Below are positions 47,291 to 58,298 of a stretch of DNA of 64,000 nt, one piece after another. A model generated the notes under the pieces. It was not told the origin of the DNA, did no database searches, and saw nothing but the letters and a program-made list of their open reading frames with translations. Source of the DNA: Amyelois transitella (Eukaryota > Arthropoda > Insecta > Lepidoptera > Pyralidae). The stretch's first letter is position 1, and every line of letters starts with the position of its first letter. The position numbers and the translations under genes were made by a program. Location of the stretch: contig NC_083505.1 of assembly GCF_032362555.1 (NCBI RefSeq), positions 6,935,501-6,999,500 of the forward strand, written 5' to 3'.

Positions 47291-48542
47291 ATCATGTTGA
47301 CACAATTTCAAATAATGCCACATAATTTTACAACCATGCAGTGATTGCTTCCTTGTTGCGGTACACGCAACCGAACTAAAGCTTTTCCCACGTACAAACT
47401 CCGAGCTCATCCTCCGATCGCTTAACTCGAACAGAAACTTAGTTTCCGAACACAAATATCATTTATCACGTCTAAATGGAAAAGTAACGTTGGCAAATTG
47501 ATGTTCTATTCAGGTTTAGTTTGTTAATTGAAAAGACAGGAACCTTGGGTCGTGCATTGGTTTGATATTATTAAATTTGATTTTCGTTCAACATTATTTT
47601 TGTCAATTTTATTTTATGATTTTTCAAAAGGTCTGTACTCAAATAATCCACTGCAATAATTTACAACAAAAAGTGTGTAAAGATAAGGTTTTAGAATAAT
47701 AAAAGTGTCTAACGTAGATTTCTTGTTTTTGTTATTGCTATAACAATAAATAATGCTGACGTGACCAGTTTATTTGTCGTTGCATTAGGAAGCAAGTGGC
47801 CACCGTAGAATACCTGCTTGTTTTAGGATGAACTTTGTAAGATAAAGGTGCGGGTTTAATGGTCCTTTTGGAATATTACCAGCAAAGAGCAATGAATAAA
47901 TTTTTCCCGACCATTAGTTACTTCCCTCCAATGGCAGCAATCTGTGTCGGTCTTGTTTGTTTATTGACCATATCCTTTGTGTTCAAATGGCTTTTCAGAA
48001 TGATTTAATACCCGCTCACTGGCTATTGGGTTTGTCGTCCGATATTTTTATTCGTTAACTGAAAATATGATTTATCTTCTTCTTCCCTAAATTTATATAT
48101 CTCTTACACTTAGGTATTCTTCACAAGAAGATATAATAGCTTTTCAACTTTACCAGTATTTCTTAATTCATTTAAAGGTTGAACTTAAAATTTGCTTGAA
48201 TGCGGTATAATATTTTGGTTACGAGTAATATAATGTTAAGGCAATTTTCGGCCAAAAAGGGAAAGGGCGGAAGGCGAGGAGTAAAGTGGATGACGTGAAG
48301 GCCAGTTCGCCTCTCAAGAGGAAAGTAAAAGATGTTTGGGCCGCGTCAACTGACATGTACATTTATGAACGCTTCACACCCTCTTCAGTAAAGGCAAAGA
48401 TTGTAGAAGCTACTTTGCTAGTGACTAGGTAGATGCTTTTGTAGCCGAAATAGAAAGATAGATATAGTTTATGGATATAAGGAATATTTTTTGATAAGTT
48501 TTTTTAATAAAGTGTGTATAAATATAAGTATCAGTTGGTTCA

Positions 48543-48800
48543 TCTATACTAATATGTTTAATATAAGCTGAAGAGTTTGTTTGTTTGAACGCGCTTATCT
48601 CTGGAACTACTGGTTCGAATTTAAAAAAATCTTTTTTTAGACTCTTTTGAAGGCTTTAGGCTGTATAACATCACACTGCAACTATTAGGAGCGAAGAAAT
48701 AATGGAAAATGTGGAAAAAAACGGGGAAAATTATTCATCCTTGAGTCAATGATGCCCAAAATAACTATTCCATGCGGACGAAGTCGCGGGCACAGCTAGT
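48543..48800 (+). mobile_element. Non-autonomous Helitron-like element (Lep1-like) copy 2
   Basis: Begins TCTATACTAATATG, shares AGAGTTTGTTTGTTTGAACG, GGAGCGAAGAAATAATGG and CCCAAAATAACTATTCC with the copy at 44718, and ends CGGGCACAGCTAGT. The TC start and CTAGT end fit Helitron termini. Confidence 0.65.
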
Positions 48801-48987
48801 TCTGTATATTCTTGTTGAAATTTTTCGCAGTATACAATTTTGGATACTTTTGATTATGTAAGTTCTACTAGAACTTACTGGAACGAACGTACGTACTGAA
48901 CGTACTGCGAAAAAATTTCAACAAAAATATACAGAACTAGCTGTGCCCGCGACTTTGTCCGCGTGGAATAGTTATTTTGGGCATCAT
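48749..48987. repeat. Large inverted duplication including a Helitron 3' end and its flank
   Basis: Arms 48749-48832 and 48903-48987 are near-perfect reverse complements, about 84 bases each, differing at a handful of positions. The central 70 bases contain a second small palindrome (GTAAGTTCT, 3 bases, AGAACTTAC; 48858-48878). About 32 bases of each arm lie outside the Helitron end. Confidence 0.8.
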
Positions 48988-51334
48988 GCATGTCATATTT
49001 TGATCAAACATGTCTAAGAACACTTGCACATAAATCAAATTTAATAAAAAAAAAAACTATATTGAAATCTCTTCATCCGTTTGTGAGCCATGATGCCACC
49101 GACAGACAGACAGAGACGTCAAACTAATAACACTCTTATTACGTCGGGAGTTAATAAGTTAGTGACATTGCATAATAGACACAACATCAGTGTGAAATAA
49201 TTTTTGCACCTTATTTACGAGTACATAAGTAATGCCGCTTTAGAACAGAATAGCAGTATCGCGGCGCGCACTTTAAGTGTGATGATTTTGAACCTCATCT
49301 ACATATTTTTAGACACCAGTAACAAAAAGATTTTAAAACACTATAAACATCCATGCATTTTGGAATAAGCGATTTAAACTTTTAAATCAGTGTATATGGA
49401 AATTCGGTATCCAGACAGCCCTCGGTGCGCGATCAAGGCCCACTGTAATTCTACGAACAATTATTCGTGAAAAGACCTCTTGGCCAAATTCAAAATAAAA
49501 CAGTTCGTATATTTATTAAATTGAGTAAAGTGCTACTTGAGAAATCGGTATTGTAATTAAATTATAATTCCCTAAGTGCCTGGTCTTTTGCGAGCTTGTT
49601 CAATTGAGAGTAACTTGGTTATCGAGAGGAGTGTCAGATGTTTCGAAGTATACCTTGGTGTCAGAGTTTTATTTCAATATTTTCAGAAATTCCATAACGT
49701 GATTTAGGTAGTTTGTTTATTAAAAGCAATATAACTTACAAGATTTCAATATTATAATAAATGATGGTTGTAAGTGTGCGTAGTATCTGATATACTTACG
49801 TTAATCCACGTAAAGCCTACCTACATTACAGTAAATTTGCTAAGGAAACCTAGTTCAGATGCGACGCTCTGCTTAACCCGTTTATTCGCTAATATAGAAG
49901 CTCGCTTGAGGAACTTTAGTCTAATTTCAGTAATTTTACACTTTATTATCGGTCCTTATGATATACTTCATATCTATCGGTTGGAAAACATCAAATCGAT
50001 AAATTGATTTTAACAAAGTAAAATTAATTTACCAAAAAACGTTGTGCCTTTTAGAATTAGTAAAAAAAGGAGAAAGACACTGTTAATTATTTTCTGACGT
50101 TACGTCGAACCGTAATAACAGTAAACGCTACGTTTCCTTTTTATAGTCTTTTAAAACATTGTAAGTTGAGCGTTTTGTTTTCGAGGGTTCAGCGAACATT
50201 CATTTAACAGAAGTTTTTATGGTTCCGTCAGACAGAAAACAACGTCTACTAATAGAAATTCCTTCGAATACTGTAAATGGAAAGACGTGCTGGGTAACAG
50301 TGTATCTGACTCATAATATCTCGTCCGAGCCGGGCCGAAGCTTTACCGGAAATCTGTTTCTATGTAGCTTTATTTGGGTATTAAAGGTAGATGTGGGTTT
50401 TGTCCCAATATACGAGTAACAGGTTATTGCGTAGCCCTGCCCGTTATCTTGTGATATGATATATTGAATAAACATTACGTCCTCGCGGGAAAAGATAGGG
50501 CGGGGAAGAAAGCAACACCAGGGCGGATTTATTTGGCACGTTGCTTGTGATGTGGCAATACAAGTATGTAATCAGTACGTAGGTATATCAATATGATGTT
50601 TATTTTACGAGATATTAATTATGGGTGTACCTGTATGGTACGGTAGATAGTTCAAATATGAAGAGTAAATAAACAATTTTGTTTGAAGAGAAAGTGTAAT
50701 AAGTTTCAAAATTAGTAATCATTTAAACGTAGGTATTCATTATTAATAAAGATTATATTTATTTATCCCCGTTTATAAGAAAGAAAATGATCACACTCTC
50801 TAATCTCATAAACTACACCGGGGACGAGTCCGGAAATCGAGTCATCGCCCTTACGAGTCTGCTTACCTGCATCATTTATTATAATAAAATTTCCGCACAC
50901 TTCTTAGATATTGATTTTTTAAATGAATTAGTTGTTTGGCGCTGATCAGACATCAAATGAGATTAGATATCAACCAGTCCGTATAAATATTATTCATTTC
51001 ACATTTAGTGAAATGAAATTTGTTTGTTTTTCTTTACAGTTAAAACACTGAACCGATCTCCATGAAATATTGTACCTACACGTAGTATGGAGTACGTAGA
51101 AATACATAAGGTTATTTCCACGCGGGTGGAGCCGCGGGCGAAAGCTGGTAAGAATTAAGAGAAAGAAGAGAAAAGCTAAGGCTCTCTGGAGTTTACCTTT
51201 CTCATATTATCAATAAAAGCATGAATAAAACTATTGAAAAATTACGTTATTTTTGACGTCTAGTATGGTGTGGGGGGAATATATCTGCCCTGGTGGATTT
51301 GGAGCTTACCGGGCTACTATAGTGTTTTAAATGA

Positions 51335-51530
51335 TAGAATAGAATAGAATAGGTTTATTTTCAAAATTGGATGCAAGTTATCACTTATTGACGTCACATC
51401 ACTTAAATCTAATTATAACTACTACCGCTTCCAAAGCGCATGTGTAGAAGAAGCGGCGGAACAAACTACACTGCAGCATTTTCATCGGAAGTCAATTTAC
51501 AAATATAGATCTCTTAAATCTTAATCGTGG
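51335..51530 (-). repeat. Retroposon 3' end with (GAATA)n tail
   Basis: A (GAATA)n run at about 51335-51352 is followed by TTTATTTTCAAAATTGGATG, then ACCGCTTCCAAAG and AGAAGCGGCGGAACAAAC. This arrangement is recurrent in lepidopteran genomes, from memory. With the pentamer run as tail, the element reads on the minus strand. Confidence 0.4.
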
Positions 51531-52487
51531 ACGAATGCACATCGTCGACATTAAAAAACATGAATTAATGTAGAACTAATTATGTCAATACGAAAATTTC
51601 GTCTGATTGATTTTGACTTGATTTCGACAGATTCAGATAACAAACTTCAAGTCAAAAATGATGAATAAAAAAATGAAGAAAGTTTTGAATTTTGTATTTG
51701 AATAATTATTTGCTTTTCAGATTAAAAAATAATATGTTTTATTATTTATCACTTTTGAAATCATTGTTTTCAAATTTAAAGCGCTCTATCTTCCTTTTCA
51801 CGAAAGGTTTCGTCTTTTTTTAACTCTTATAATTAAAAAAATATTAAATTATTTAATAAACTGCTACAAAATCCTACAATTGTGAAATATGAAAAGCAGA
51901 CTGACATTTAATGTATAATAATTTCAGAATTTGCTGCCCAATTAAAAACAATTATTTCAATAGTTTCTCTAGCGGAACTAATCACTGACCTATATATTTT
52001 AACAATGACAATGAATGTCACCATCATATAATTCGCATGTTATGATTTTGATGTTAATTGTGTTTTGGAAAAGTGTCTAATAATGAAACGTGAGTGATCT
52101 TTTCTTTAATGTCAGTTGTAGTATTACGCATTTTGTATAACATATTTTCGTCAACTGCTTTTTGCAGAAAAATGTACATACTTGTATAATTTAAAATCTC
52201 TTGATATTCAATCTAAATTATAGCGAGCTACCACCTTCATCATTATCCTTTTAGCGTTAGTCCCAGTTATATCCCCACCTCTCTGGAGAGAGGCTCTCTC
52301 AGATTTGTTGTCACACGAAGCGTTTTACATTCGAACTAAGCAGCTTTTGCAGGGGAATCTAAACCTTTGAACATAGTTATGTTATTGACATATACACATC
52401 CAGTTGCCTGAAATTGTAGGTTTCCTGAGGATGTTTTCTGTCCGTTAGTTTCGGTTAGCAATTAAAAAAAAATACCTATTTGATACA

Positions 52488-52585
52488 TGGCCGCGGAAGG
52501 ATTTGAACTTGTACTTTCCTGTACATCATGTTTGAATGAAGAAATATGCGGAAAACTTTACCGCACGACCACCGACTCTATATCT
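52488..52585 (-). repeat. tRNA-like SINE head
   Basis: The minus strand reads GTCGGTGGTCGTGCGGTA (box-A-like) and, after an enlarged middle, AAGTTCAAATCCTTCCGCGG (box-B-like). The spacing is too long for a real tRNA, so a derived SINE is more likely. Confidence 0.35.
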
Positions 52586-53107
52586 CAAGTATTGTACTTA
52601 ATAAATATAAATGTATGTGATGAAGTATTGCCAGCTGGTAATTGATTTATCGGGAGACGGGGCGGCGAGACGTCCCGTTCCAGGCATTATTCACTAAAAA
52701 CATCACTTAACCACTGCGAGGGGCCGAGAGGAAATGGGAATCTATGTTTTACATAGAGGCCCTGCCATTATGATCACTTGTAACTTATAAATTATTCTTC
52801 GTGCTGCCTTTGTGGGGATATTTGATAAGTGGATTGAATTGAGAGGTTGATTTACGAGTATGTGCAGCAGATCACTTTGTGTGTGTCCAGGTATATTGTG
52901 ACAGTACTTTTTAAAAGTTATTGTATTTTTACCTACTGCAATATGTAACATCCCGTTAAGTCATTTATTAATTTATTAAAAAAATTTCTTCTATTTCCAG
53001 GAAATAGAATCACTCGAATCTTTTCCCGTTGATATTAGCTCTGACTAATGCACCCAAACCATTTCGGGGTCTGTTAAAGACCATCAGTGCATCATCCGAT
53101 GCTGCAC

Positions 53108-53205
53108 ATCGTTGTAGCGCTACGAAGTGTGTAGCGCAGACGTGTGTAGCGCCTACGACGTTTATAGCGCCTACAAAACGCGTAGAGCCGCTACGAAGTT
53201 CAACC
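53108..53205. repeat. Degenerate TAGCGC tandem repeat
   Basis: TAGCGC occurs at 53115, 53132, 53147 and 53165, embedded in variants of GTGTAGCGC(C)TACGA with a 15-18 base period. The outer parts (GCTACGAAG) recur at both ends. Confidence 0.55.
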
Positions 53206-54298
53206 AAGTAACTGATTCTTGCATGCAATAAAGGCAACTTATTTCAAACAATTATAGCATTAAAATATCATTGTAAATGATTCTGACATTCGAGATAATG
53301 GCAATCTTCTTATATCTTTCACTATCAATCACTTTGAGTAAAGTCAGCAAAACGATCTATCTGTTTATTCCGTATCTAACCAGTGGCCGAAGGAAAAATA
53401 GCTTAGGACAGATATAATTATTTTTATGCATGGTATACTGTATCATATAATGTTCCAAATAGTTTTGTACATGTTGAAGATTTATTATAATCATCATTTA
53501 TTGGATTTAATAATATTTTTTATAAAGTGTGGCATTGTAACATGTACTTTTAACAATCTTACTTTTATTAGTATAAGATATTATATCTGTAAAGGCCACT
53601 TCTGATTGTCGGAAAAGGCTAAACAAAGATTCAATTGTTTAGCGAAGACTTGGTTTTTTCCCAATTAAAAGGAACTTAGAGAAACTACTAATGATAAATT
53701 TGTTCTGGGCAAGAAGTAAAAATTTCCTATCCAATAAAAATTTCTTGGAAAGAAGTAAAGAAGCCCGAGTCAGCATCATATTAACTAGCTGTCTCGTAGA
53801 TAAACGAAAGCGTTCATAGCTTCCATAACATTTTCCCATATTTTCATGGTCCATGAAACGAGTAGAATACGAAAACAAGTACAACAAAATGCTGGAAGCA
53901 TTTTCCTTGATACAATTCATTGTGTAAATAAAATTTCCTTTTATAAAGAATCACATAAATTCCCCAATCTTCTTTTGCGGTTGACATGTAATATTTTTGT
54001 CATATTTTATCGAAAAAAGATGTTGCCATATTGTGAAAACATACGAGTAAATATCGCTGACAATGTAGTTTAGTTTTATGTTTCCCAAAACAAGTACAAA
54101 TTACGTTGTGCTAATGGTTTATTCTATTAAATTATGCTGAATTCTGTTATGAGATTTAATGCTTGGTTGGTCTTTTAAAAATACTTAATTGTTTCAGAAC
54201 GAACACACGATTTTATGTTCCGATCATAAAAGTACAAAAGTTAGTAATAAAATTGTGGATATGGACGTATCAGTAGTCAAATAAAATACTTATTTCTA

Positions 54299-56473
54299 TC
54301 ACAGTTCTTCATGAAGGTTTTTAACATACAAGTACGATCGACCACCAGGTGCATTATAACCTATTTTGGCCGCCAGTTGTTCGCATTCGTCCTCTGTTTC
54401 TGGCATCTCATCTATTCTGATGAGGGCGTAAGCCGTGTGGTCTTCGCAGCACATCATCCCTATGAGGCGCCCCACCATCTTCAGACGGATGTCAGCTAGT
54501 TTGATCAGCGGTAGTGGATGCGGTTGTACTGTAATAATTAACATTTTTAATTAATAATTTAATTTATACCTTTAGGGTAGTTTAGAGAGGTCAGAGGAGG
54601 CGACCAAAGGACGAAATGAATATTAGATTGTGCATATTTAGCATCAAAAACTATTGGAATTCCTTTTTCACTACAAAAAAATAAAATAAAAAGTGACTAC
54701 GCAGATGCGCTAGAGCTTTTAATTCAAGGTGCGTACAAAAAAAAATTAAACTTCACACACCATCACTTTTATAATAAACGATCCCTAGCGTAGCGTCGCA
54801 TACATAATATACGAGTATGAACAGCTTTTGCTACTAAATGTACGGTAATTAAGGCACTCACGTATAGCGTAAAGTGAAGTGGCAAAACTTAAATCATAAA
54901 TGTAATAAAAACTTTAAATGCAATTTATTTCTAGGTTTACCGCGTGTCACATATATATACCTATATAGGTACAAAATAAACAAAAACGAGGTGTTTAACG
55001 AGTAAAACTGTTACGGTCATTAGCCGGGTGCTGTGAAAGGAAAAAAAAAATTGTTTGAAATGCTACCTGTTTATTACCATTACGAGTCAAGTCAGGCGGG
55101 GAAAGTTAGGAGCGGAAATGGCGCTCCAGAGAGCAAGAGAGGCGGCCGGGAACAATATTGTTCACCTTTACTGCGCCGCTTGATGGCTCCATGACCAAGC
55201 ATAACGTTCTTAACGCATAGTGAGCAACCTCGGGAGTTTTTCATGCCTAGATGCTGAGGTCCTGAAGCTGTGCCGTGCTTTACAAGAGAGTCGTAAGGTG
55301 CATAATACAATATACTTAATCCTTATTTATACCATACCATGTCACGGCACAGTATCACCTGGAATATCTCTATACTGATCAAAGAAGTATCAATTACTCT
55401 TAGAGCGGCGATCCTTCCTGATAAGAGCCCTGAAGGCACCCGGGGTGCCAGCGTAGAGGAACAATATAGTTAGTCCAGGGCGCGGCTCCATGAATAGCGT
55501 AGATCGATGCCATTCAACCCCGAAGTATGGCGCTGCTGCGTCCACCAATTCTCTAAAGGTATCTAGTTTCTGTAATATAGGTGATAAAATAACAAAATGT
55601 TATAACCCGCTTAGCATTAATTGAATACCAAATTTGAGGGAATCAGCACCATATTAAAATAATAAGACAACTCTAGTTGACACATCTACATTGTAATATG
55701 AAGATTTATAATAAAAGTTATTGGACAACTCTCCAAGCTCTCAAACCTCCCAAACAAAATATTCACGTTTCTTTTAATATATTTGTACTCATTTCTATTC
55801 AGAATCAAATCATTGAACTTTTGTTCGAGTTAAAATGAATAAAAGACTTTTATCTGCAATATTAGATTGCTTAATAATTTCGCTGTTTTCTAAAATCAAA
55901 AATACAAAACTTATACAGTAGTAGAATGTTTGAATAATGCAGTCTGAGGTTCAGAATTCTAAGGCCTCTGTAGAGATAAAACTGATTTCACTTCGCATGC
56001 ACAATACGGGCTAACACGACGGAATTTGCACTGTCTCCATATCAGAGAGATAAGACGAACACGTATTGTAACGTACGTATAATTTTGTACACATATGTTA
56101 AGTTTATTTCCAAAAAGAAATGTATTTATGATGACTGAAAAAAAAAGACTTCACTTATGTGATTTTAAATAGAATGACTTCGTATGACTATTTTATGAAC
56201 TACTGAAAAATAAAGGTATACCTACAACAATTCCACTATTTTGAACCATTACTTACTACATACCTTTTTCAATGGCAAAGAGAATACAATGGGATACAGT
56301 TCGGTGGTGTTCGCCCAATTGTAGAAAATTTTCCACATACTATCGACAACTTCATAGGGATTAAAGTATGCCCCTTGTTCGAATTCTTCGCAGGTAGTAT
56401 GGTGGGAGCCACTCCCGGGGCCCACCGCCGCACTGAACAAAACAATTTCAAATATCCGAATCCACGTAAACAT
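54299..56473 (-). CDS. Small secreted protein of unknown function
   Basis: Three exons, 56473-56264, 55569-55398 and 54528-54299, join in frame (phases 0 and 1) to 203 residues. The N-terminus MFTWIRIFEIVLFSAAVGPG is a good signal peptide, followed by CEEFEQGAYFNPYEVVDSMW. The middle exon carries VEWHRSTLFMEPRPGLTILF and a basic end. The last exon has MCCEDHTAYALI and EDECEQLA and ends in a stop. One cysteine lies in exon 1 and three in exon 3, so two disulfides are possible. I recognise no family. A longer reading from a Met at 56575 exists, but TATATATA at 56523-56530 sits 50 bases before the chosen Met, which favours transcription starting near 56493 and hence the short form. The donor of exon 2 (AAGA|GTAATT) is weak but keeps the frame. 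The gene lies alone, 17 kb from its neighbour. Confidence 0.7.
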
Positions 56474-56522
56474 CTCTTGCTGTTCGGTCGGTAATTTTAC
56501 TCGTTTGTTTACGAGACCGATG

Positions 56523-56530
56523 TATATATA
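56523..56530 (-). promoter_or_regulatory. TATA box of the secreted-protein gene
   Basis: TATATATA within GTATATATAC, 50 bases upstream of the predicted start codon on the minus strand, predicts a 5' UTR of about 20 bases. Confidence 0.5.
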
Positions 56531-57165
56531 CGTACAGGTGAAATGTGTGGATTTCCTCTGTGTCGATACAAACATGTGTAGATTTGGCTTTGAGTAAGTA
56601 TACTAATTATAGAGCACTCGCATCAGTTTATGGAAAGACAAGCTATACTATATTATATCATTAATTATTTATTATTTAGTTATATATTATATCATAAATT
56701 GCTGTTATGCTTTAAATTTTTGTGGTTGTGTATTTTCTGTCAATAGACAATACAATGGATTTTTTAAAGACACGATTAAAAGAAAATACAATTCGTCATT
56801 AATTTATAGACTTAGCTTACCACACACAAGTAAGGACACATTTAATCCGACTGTACTGGACTAAAGCTAGTACATCGGTAATGAACTAATGGGTTATATC
56901 TGGGTTATTAATAAATCAATGTACCGTTCGTGATAAATGATTAATGTAAGCAATTAGCATCTACATATCTATTGTGCTAAAGCTAATATATAGGAGGAAA
57001 TTTCTATGGCTATTAATATAATAAAGGGAAATTTTTGAAAGTTGCTAAAAAATAAACTACTTATGATAAGCTAAAGTTAGTCTTAAGATAAAAGCCATGA
57101 TTAAAAAATTAAAGCCTGGAAGTGGTAATAATCGGTGGATTATCACTCTACACACTGACACTCTA

Positions 57166-57207
57166 CGTAATAAATACGTAGAGTGGTGACTCTACGTATT
57201 TATTACG
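57166..57207. repeat. Perfect 18-bp palindrome with 6-base loop
   Basis: CGTAATAAATACGTAGAG (57166-57183) is followed by TGGTGA and its exact reverse complement (57190-57207). The left arm itself begins another short inverted repeat (CTCTACGTA..TACGTAGAG). Confidence 0.8.
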
Positions 57208-58077
57208 AGTATTTTTCGTTTGTTTATTGTTATTTCATTAGGGGTATTTGGTGTTATTATGCAACTTTGTTTTGTTACCACAATTCATAATGATTTATTT
57301 ATTTATTATTTATTTTATTTTATAACACATATTATAGCAGCTTATTAAGCTGATGCGTGTGTATCCAAAAAAATGATTGAATGTTGTTTAAAATGGATTT
57401 AAACAGAATCAACTCGATTGTGATAAGTAAGGTAAAGATAAATTTATTATGCTCTTATTGACATCTTTTTAGCTCCAGCCTTTTAATGGAAAAAGAAATG
57501 CCCTATAAAGTATTTATTTAATAATGAAAGCTCTATGCATATTCCAAAACGACTCAAGTCTTTTAATCCGAAACACAATATAAGTTCATTTCAATCAAAT
57601 CGATTTAGTAAAATAAAAATAACTACATACGTACAGAACAGACTTTGTAAAAAAACGTAATTTTGAATAGGACGGGGCACACGATTTACGTGGCAGTTGT
57701 TTTTCGAGAAATTCTTTCAGTGAGAAAATACGATGTGCATTTTATTAGAAAGTTGTAAATTCTATTAGGAATGCTCAAGTCATTGTCGTCCACTATGTTA
57801 TGTACGCCAAGATTGTAGGCACTATACAACTGACTTGTCTAGCGTTTATAGTCTAACTGTCGAGATTGATGTGTGGAGATAATCAAGCGTTATAACAATA
57901 AAGGTAATGTGGCGTAATGTAAGCCAAATTGCAAGTGATCTGAGATGTTGAAGAGAAGGAAATTAACCATCTGTCAGATTTATGCTCCTCATAACAAATT
58001 GAATAATAATACTTCGTCGGAGTCTATAAAGATATATGTACAGTACAGTGCAGTAAACACATCATCTTTAGATAACA

Positions 58078-58298
58078 TACATACATATGGTCACGTCTAT
58101 ATCCCTTGCGGGGTAGACAGAGCCAACAGTCTTGAAAAGACTGAATGATAGAAGTGAGATTCAAATAGTGTCAGGTTGCTAACCCATCGCCTAAAAAGAG
58201 TCCCAAGTTTGTAAGCCTATCCCTTAGTCACCTTTTATGACATCCATGGGAAAGAGATGGAGTAGTCCTATTCTTTTTTGTATTGGTGCCGGGAACCA
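58078..58298 (-). mobile_element. Short retroposon copy 5 (TATG-tailed family)
   Basis: Reverse-oriented: the 3' tail TACATACATATGG is at the left and the 5' end stops at GGGAACCA, about 8 bases short of the full 5' end. A 15-bp target duplication, CATCTTTAGATAACA, lies at 58063-58077 and 58299-58313, the clearest in the window. Confidence 0.85.

Larger units (their letters stand above)
49140..54298. other. Gene-free region with scattered repeat pieces
   Basis: Includes a Helitron-like fragment at 51024-51150, a minus-strand LINE-type tail at 51335-51530 and a tRNA-like SINE head at 52488-52585. A TAGCGC tandem lies at 53108-53205. The remainder is AT-rich and I recognise no gene in it. Confidence 0.4.

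Noticed and set aside
47030-47455. 141-codon Arg-rich frame over the GC-rich island
   Set aside because: Long frames are expected in GC-rich sequence; composition is the only signal and there is no conserved motif.
53029-53237. Overlapping 60 and 75 codon frames on both strands
   Set aside because: They arise from the TAGCGC tandem repeat.
56474-56575. Upstream Met giving a longer secreted protein
   Set aside because: It would place the TATA box inside the coding region and bury the signal peptide; the Met at 56473 fits better.
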